A stretch of DNA of 10,961 bases from Thermoplasmata archaeon (GTDB taxonomy: Archaea > Thermoplasmatota > Thermoplasmata > Thermoplasmatales > Thermoplasmataceae): positions 1 to 10,961 of the forward strand of contig JAKAYK010000030.1 in assembly GCA_021826765.1 (NCBI GenBank). The letters are read 5' to 3'. The notes below the pieces were generated by a model that worked only from the letters and a program-made list of their open reading frames with translations, did no database searches and had not been told where the DNA came from. Each line of letters starts with the position of its first letter. The stretch's first letter is position 1. Made by a program: the position numbers and the translations under genes. Shown in pieces: positions 9,028 to 10,961 of the stretch.

Positions 9028-9233
9028 TTTCCACATCCATTATTTCATCGTTATAATGGGAAAAGTAGCTGACATCCTCTCCATCCTAAGGATTGTAGGT
9101 TCTAAGGTCGCCATCGTTCATAACATTCTCTCACCGACAGTATTGGACATGAATTCGCTGTAATTTCCCTGTAAGATCAATCAAGGGCTATGGCGATCAT
9201 CTAGTGTTATAAAATCAGCAATTTGATCATCAA

Positions 9234-9248
9234 TTTTCTCTGTTTTTT
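9234..9248 (+). terminator. Possible oligo-T terminator after rad50
   Basis: Two T-runs, TTTT at 9234-9237 and TTTTTT at 9243-9248, lie about 210-220 nt after the rad50 stop. Archaeal RNA polymerase can terminate on such U-rich tracts without a hairpin. The distance from the gene keeps this a weak call. Confidence 0.25.
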
Positions 9249-9265
9249 ACTGAGTGACTGAAAGA

Positions 9266-9272
9266 TCTATAT
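9266..9272 (+). promoter_or_regulatory. TATA-like box of the two-gene insertion element
   Basis: TCTATAT is centred 27 nt before the ATG at 9297, and no Shine-Dalgarno precedes that ATG, so a leaderless transcript is likely. A second TATA-like stretch at 9207-9214 would give a leader of about 60 nt and is less likely. Confidence 0.45.
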
Positions 9273-9296
9273 GGTATGTCGTAATTACTATATACG

Positions 9297-9611
9297 ATGA
9301 CAATAATACCTGTGAAAAGAAAATCGAAGAGTGGAAATGTTTACTACAACCTTGTTGACGAGAAGAGGGTTGACGGAAAGGTTGTGCAGAAGTATGTCGG
9401 ATATCTGGGGAAATCCCTTAAGTCGAAGAATGTGATTGAACCGGAAGAGATCGTTAAGTATGTCTCCCGCCTGTTAGACAAAGGGATAAACCAGGAGGAG
9501 ATCAATGATATCCTGAAGAAGATTGGAATCGATTACGATGCATGGCCAATAACGAAGATCGTCTTTGAGAACGACCTGAAACTGAAAAAGGTATTCCTGA
9601 AGCTGAAATGA
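9297..9611 (+). CDS. Small transposon-associated protein resembling the N-terminus of IS1634/IS4-type transposases
   Basis: This protein of 104 residues is basic and probably soluble. Residues 15-38 carry VYYNLVDEKRVDGK and KYVGYLG, a small beta-rich pattern typical of the first 40 residues of many IS4/IS1634-type transposases, where it is followed by the catalytic domain. Here it stands alone; residues 49-104 form a helical tail with no DDE motif. The stop overlaps the start of the next transposase gene (ATGA), so the two proteins are probably made together. A DNA-end-binding accessory role is plausible but not shown by the sequence. Confidence 0.7.
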   Translation: MTIIPVKRKSKSGNVYYNLVDEKRVDGKVVQKYVGYLGKSLKSKNVIEPEEIVKYVSRLLDKGINQEEINDILKKIGIDYDAWPITKIVFENDLKLKKVFLKLK

Positions 9612-10457
9612 AGACAATATTATTCACATATCCACATGAACGATGTCCAAACTGCCACGCACGCCTAAAGGTATACAGGAAGATCAGAAGGAATGTTAAG
9701 CTGGTAAATTGGGAATTCACTGCCATACACAGAATAAAGATATGCCCTGTTGACAGGAAAATATTCAGGTCTGATGAACTTGATAAAATAGTGCCACCAC
9801 GTTTTACTTATGCAAATGATATTATGGTAGAGGCCTCCATTCAGAGATTCACCAATGGAAGAAGCAGTTCAGAGATATCATCCTCCCTTGGTGTTTCTGA
9901 AGGGCATGTAAGGAAGCTGAGCAATCAGGGATTAAACGTGTTCGGAAAACTCCATGAAAAGCATGTATCTCAACTCAGGGAACATATAAAGTCATACGTA
10001 GTGCAGATCGATGGCACAACTGATTCTGAATTCTCCATGATAGTTGTTGTAAGGGATGCAGTATCAGATTTTACATTGTATGCCAGGAAATGCCCATCAG
10101 AATCGCAGGATGCCATTGAAGATATACTCAATGAGATAAATAAGAAATTCGGTAAGCCATCCGGAATCACGTGTGACATGCGTTCCGGCATCATTTCTGC
10201 AGCACAATCAGTATTCCCGAACACACCCATAAGGATATGCTTAATGCACTTTCTAAGGGATCTTGGAAAGGATCTCATGAAAAATATGCATACGGACCTT
10301 GGAATAATGATCAACAGGAAAGTGATAAAATCACCATTGAAGAAAATACTGAGAGATATGCCAGATTACAGGCAGGGTACACTGGAGGAGATAGAATATG
10401 ATTTCTGCACGAACATAAAGGAGATAGAGATTATGTCAGTAAGGTATTATGAAAAAG
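9297..10457 (+). mobile_element. Two-gene insertion element, right end lost
   Basis: The element consists of a 104-codon accessory gene and a MULE-like transposase gene joined by an ATGA overlap. The coding boundaries are used here because terminal inverted repeats cannot be defined: the right end is replaced near 10457 by the 3' end of an IS110-type gene on the opposite strand. The left terminus probably lies somewhere in 9164-9296. Confidence 0.6.
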
Positions 10458-10495
10458 TTAACCCGACGTATTCTTCATCCTCATATTGTCTATAA
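9608..10495 (+). pseudogene. MULE-like DDE transposase with N-terminal zinc ribbon, C-terminally truncated
   Basis: The frame encodes 295 residues. It opens with a possible zinc-binding segment (C13-P-N-C16, then C46-P-V-D), a helix-turn-helix-like stretch at about 72-110 (GRSSSEISSSLGVSEGHVRKL), and then an RNase-H-like core. VVQIDGT gives the first catalytic Asp (D135), ITCDMRSG the second (D190), and ICLMHFLRDL the conserved segment after it, as in MULE/IS256-related transposases. The third acidic residue would be expected further on. From about residue 284 the frame reads into the 3' end of the opposite-strand IS110 fragment, so the last 10 or so residues are not native. The protein is therefore probably inactive. 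It overlaps the upstream 104-aa gene by 4 nt. The exact IS family is uncertain. Confidence 0.7.
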
Positions 10496-10874
10496 ACGTT
10501 TGCACATCTCCGTTACTCGCCGGTTTCACCCTGGATGCATTTGATTCCATTCTTTTTATCTTCCTTCCATGCAGTTCGCTGTAATCCTCGCTGAATACTG
10601 TGTTGTTCTTCAGCATTGAGTATATGGTAGTTGCCAGGCTTCTTGCGATTGCAACAATGGCAATATACTTGTTCCTCCTCTTCACGATGCGCATGTATTT
10701 TCTCCTGTATGTAGGAGACATCTTGATCAGAGTATGGGCTGCAAGCACGAGAAAGAATCTCAGCAGTGACGGGCCGTTCTTTGTTATCGTGCAGCCTGTA
10801 ACCTCATCAGACCAGTTGGAGTTAGACCAATCTATGAAAGAATCTGAAATCATAGTAGCGAATCGGACGCATTG
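10458..10874 (-). pseudogene. IS110-family transposase, C-terminal (Transposase_20) fragment
   Basis: Reading right to left, this frame encodes the C-terminal part of an IS110/IS1111-type DEDD transposase (recombinase), the class guided by bridge RNA. Visible marks are a WSNSNWSDEVTG segment, where the Ser of WSD may be the family's catalytic serine, then CTITKNGPSLLRFFLVLAAH and an AIVAIARSLATTIYSML helix. These match the ITKxGxxxLR and KKVAIVAxARKLxxxxYxML patterns of the family. The N-terminal RuvC-like DEDD domain and the helix-hairpin-helix-like entry (IPGIG) are missing. Upstream the frame continues without a stop to the edge, but the sequence no longer looks like IS110. The stop is TAA at 10458-10460. 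The gene is a fragment and should be inactive. Confidence 0.75.
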
Positions 10875-10961
10875 GTTGAGCAATCGCCGATGTGAAAGCT
10901 CCGAGGATAAAGCACCCGTGAGCGAAAGCTCAGGCCGTACAGGGGTGCGAGCAAGCAATCG
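10875..10961 (-). mobile_element. Probable 3' end of an IS200/IS605-type tnpB with possible omegaRNA scaffold, cut by the window edge
   Basis: Read on the minus strand, this stretch encodes ARTPVRPELSLTGALSSEL, similar in style to the low-complexity tails of TnpB proteins, whose genes end in an RNA scaffold. The DNA folds well: GCACCC (10912-10917) pairs with GGGTGC (10943-10948), enclosing a 5-bp stem TGAGC/GCTCA with a 4-nt loop (10919-10932). The minus strand then reads GCTCAACC, giving a TCAAC that could be the element's right end next to IS110 sequence. No tnpB catalytic part is visible and the identification rests on resemblance only. Confidence 0.4.
10912..10948 (-). ncRNA. Two-tier hairpin, candidate omegaRNA segment
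   Basis: An outer 6-bp stem (GCACCC/GGGTGC) encloses an inner perfect 5-bp hairpin with a tetraloop. The loop is UUUC on the minus strand and GAAA (GNRA type) on the plus strand, so the transcribed strand is not settled by structure. The minus strand is favoured because omegaRNA is sense to tnpB. Confidence 0.3.

Larger units (their letters stand above)
9028..9296. other. Intergenic gap between the repair operon and the mobile region
   Basis: No convincing gene is present in this 269-bp gap. It holds an ATCC-TAA-GGAT mini-hairpin at about 9084-9094 within a segment that vaguely recalls a degraded IS200/IS605 end. A TATA-like TTATAAAA lies at 9207-9214. A short dyad TTGAT-C-ATCAA lies at 9223-9233. 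T-rich stretches at 9234-9237 and 9243-9248 could serve as an archaeal oligo-T terminator for the operon. Each reading is weak alone. Confidence 0.4.

Noticed and set aside
6724..9036. Many minus-strand frames of 66-138 codons across rad50, rich in Ser, Phe and Leu
   Set aside because: They are antisense shadows of a Glu/Lys-rich coiled-coil gene; there are no start signals and their composition is explained by the sense strand.
9056..9163. 35-codon frame MGKVADILSILRIVG... between rad50 and the insertion element
   Set aside because: It has no Shine-Dalgarno and no TATA box at leaderless distance, and it overlaps the degenerate hairpin; a frame this short is expected by chance.
10458..10958. 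A single intact 166-aa minus-strand gene
   Set aside because: Only the part up to about 10874 resembles an IS110 transposase; the first 25-30 residues look like another element's tail, so it is a chimeric open frame and not one native gene.
1..10961. CRISPR array, tRNA or rRNA genes
   Set aside because: No regularly spaced repeats longer than 8 bp and no tRNA- or rRNA-like conserved stretches were seen.

Overview
This window is archaeal and most likely comes from the Thermoplasmata. Three things suggest this: a complete HerA/NurA/Mre11/Rad50 DNA-end-processing operon, two genes with a TATA-like box about 27 nt upstream of the ATG (leaderless spacing), and purine-rich codon use with AGG and ATA favoured for Arg and Ile. 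The lineage is inferred from style and not proven by a marker gene.

Layout. Positions 2-2611 (+) hold a helicase gene cut by the left edge: the end of a PLD-type nuclease domain, a superfamily II DExH helicase core and a DUF3427-type C-terminus. After a 112-bp gap with a TATA-like box framed by an 8-bp inverted repeat, four tightly packed genes run on the + strand: nurA (2724-3722), herA (3679-5229), mre11 (5229-6341) and rad50 (6331-9027). Every junction overlaps, so this is one translationally coupled operon. HerA (hexameric translocase) and NurA (nuclease) work together. Mre11 (nuclease) and Rad50 (SMC-like ATPase with a zinc hook) detect and open DNA ends and then hand them to HerA-NurA for 5'-strand resection before homologous recombination.

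From 9028 to the right edge the window is mobile DNA in layers. A 269-bp gap holds a degenerate hairpin and a leaderless promoter. It is followed by a two-gene insertion element: a 104-aa accessory protein and a 295-aa zinc-ribbon/MULE-like transposase joined by an ATGA overlap. The transposase is cut short near 10457, where the 3' end of an IS110-family transposase begins on the - strand. The IS110 fragment itself breaks off near 10875 against a short structured segment that resembles the 3' end of an IS200/IS605 tnpB gene (protein tail plus possible omegaRNA scaffold), which runs off the right edge.

The repair operon is a known system. The points most worth a second look are the dyad framing its TATA box, an Asn-to-Asp change in the Mre11 metal-binding motif, nurA as first gene, and the nested insertion elements with a structured segment at the right edge. 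I saw no CRISPR array, tRNA or rRNA.
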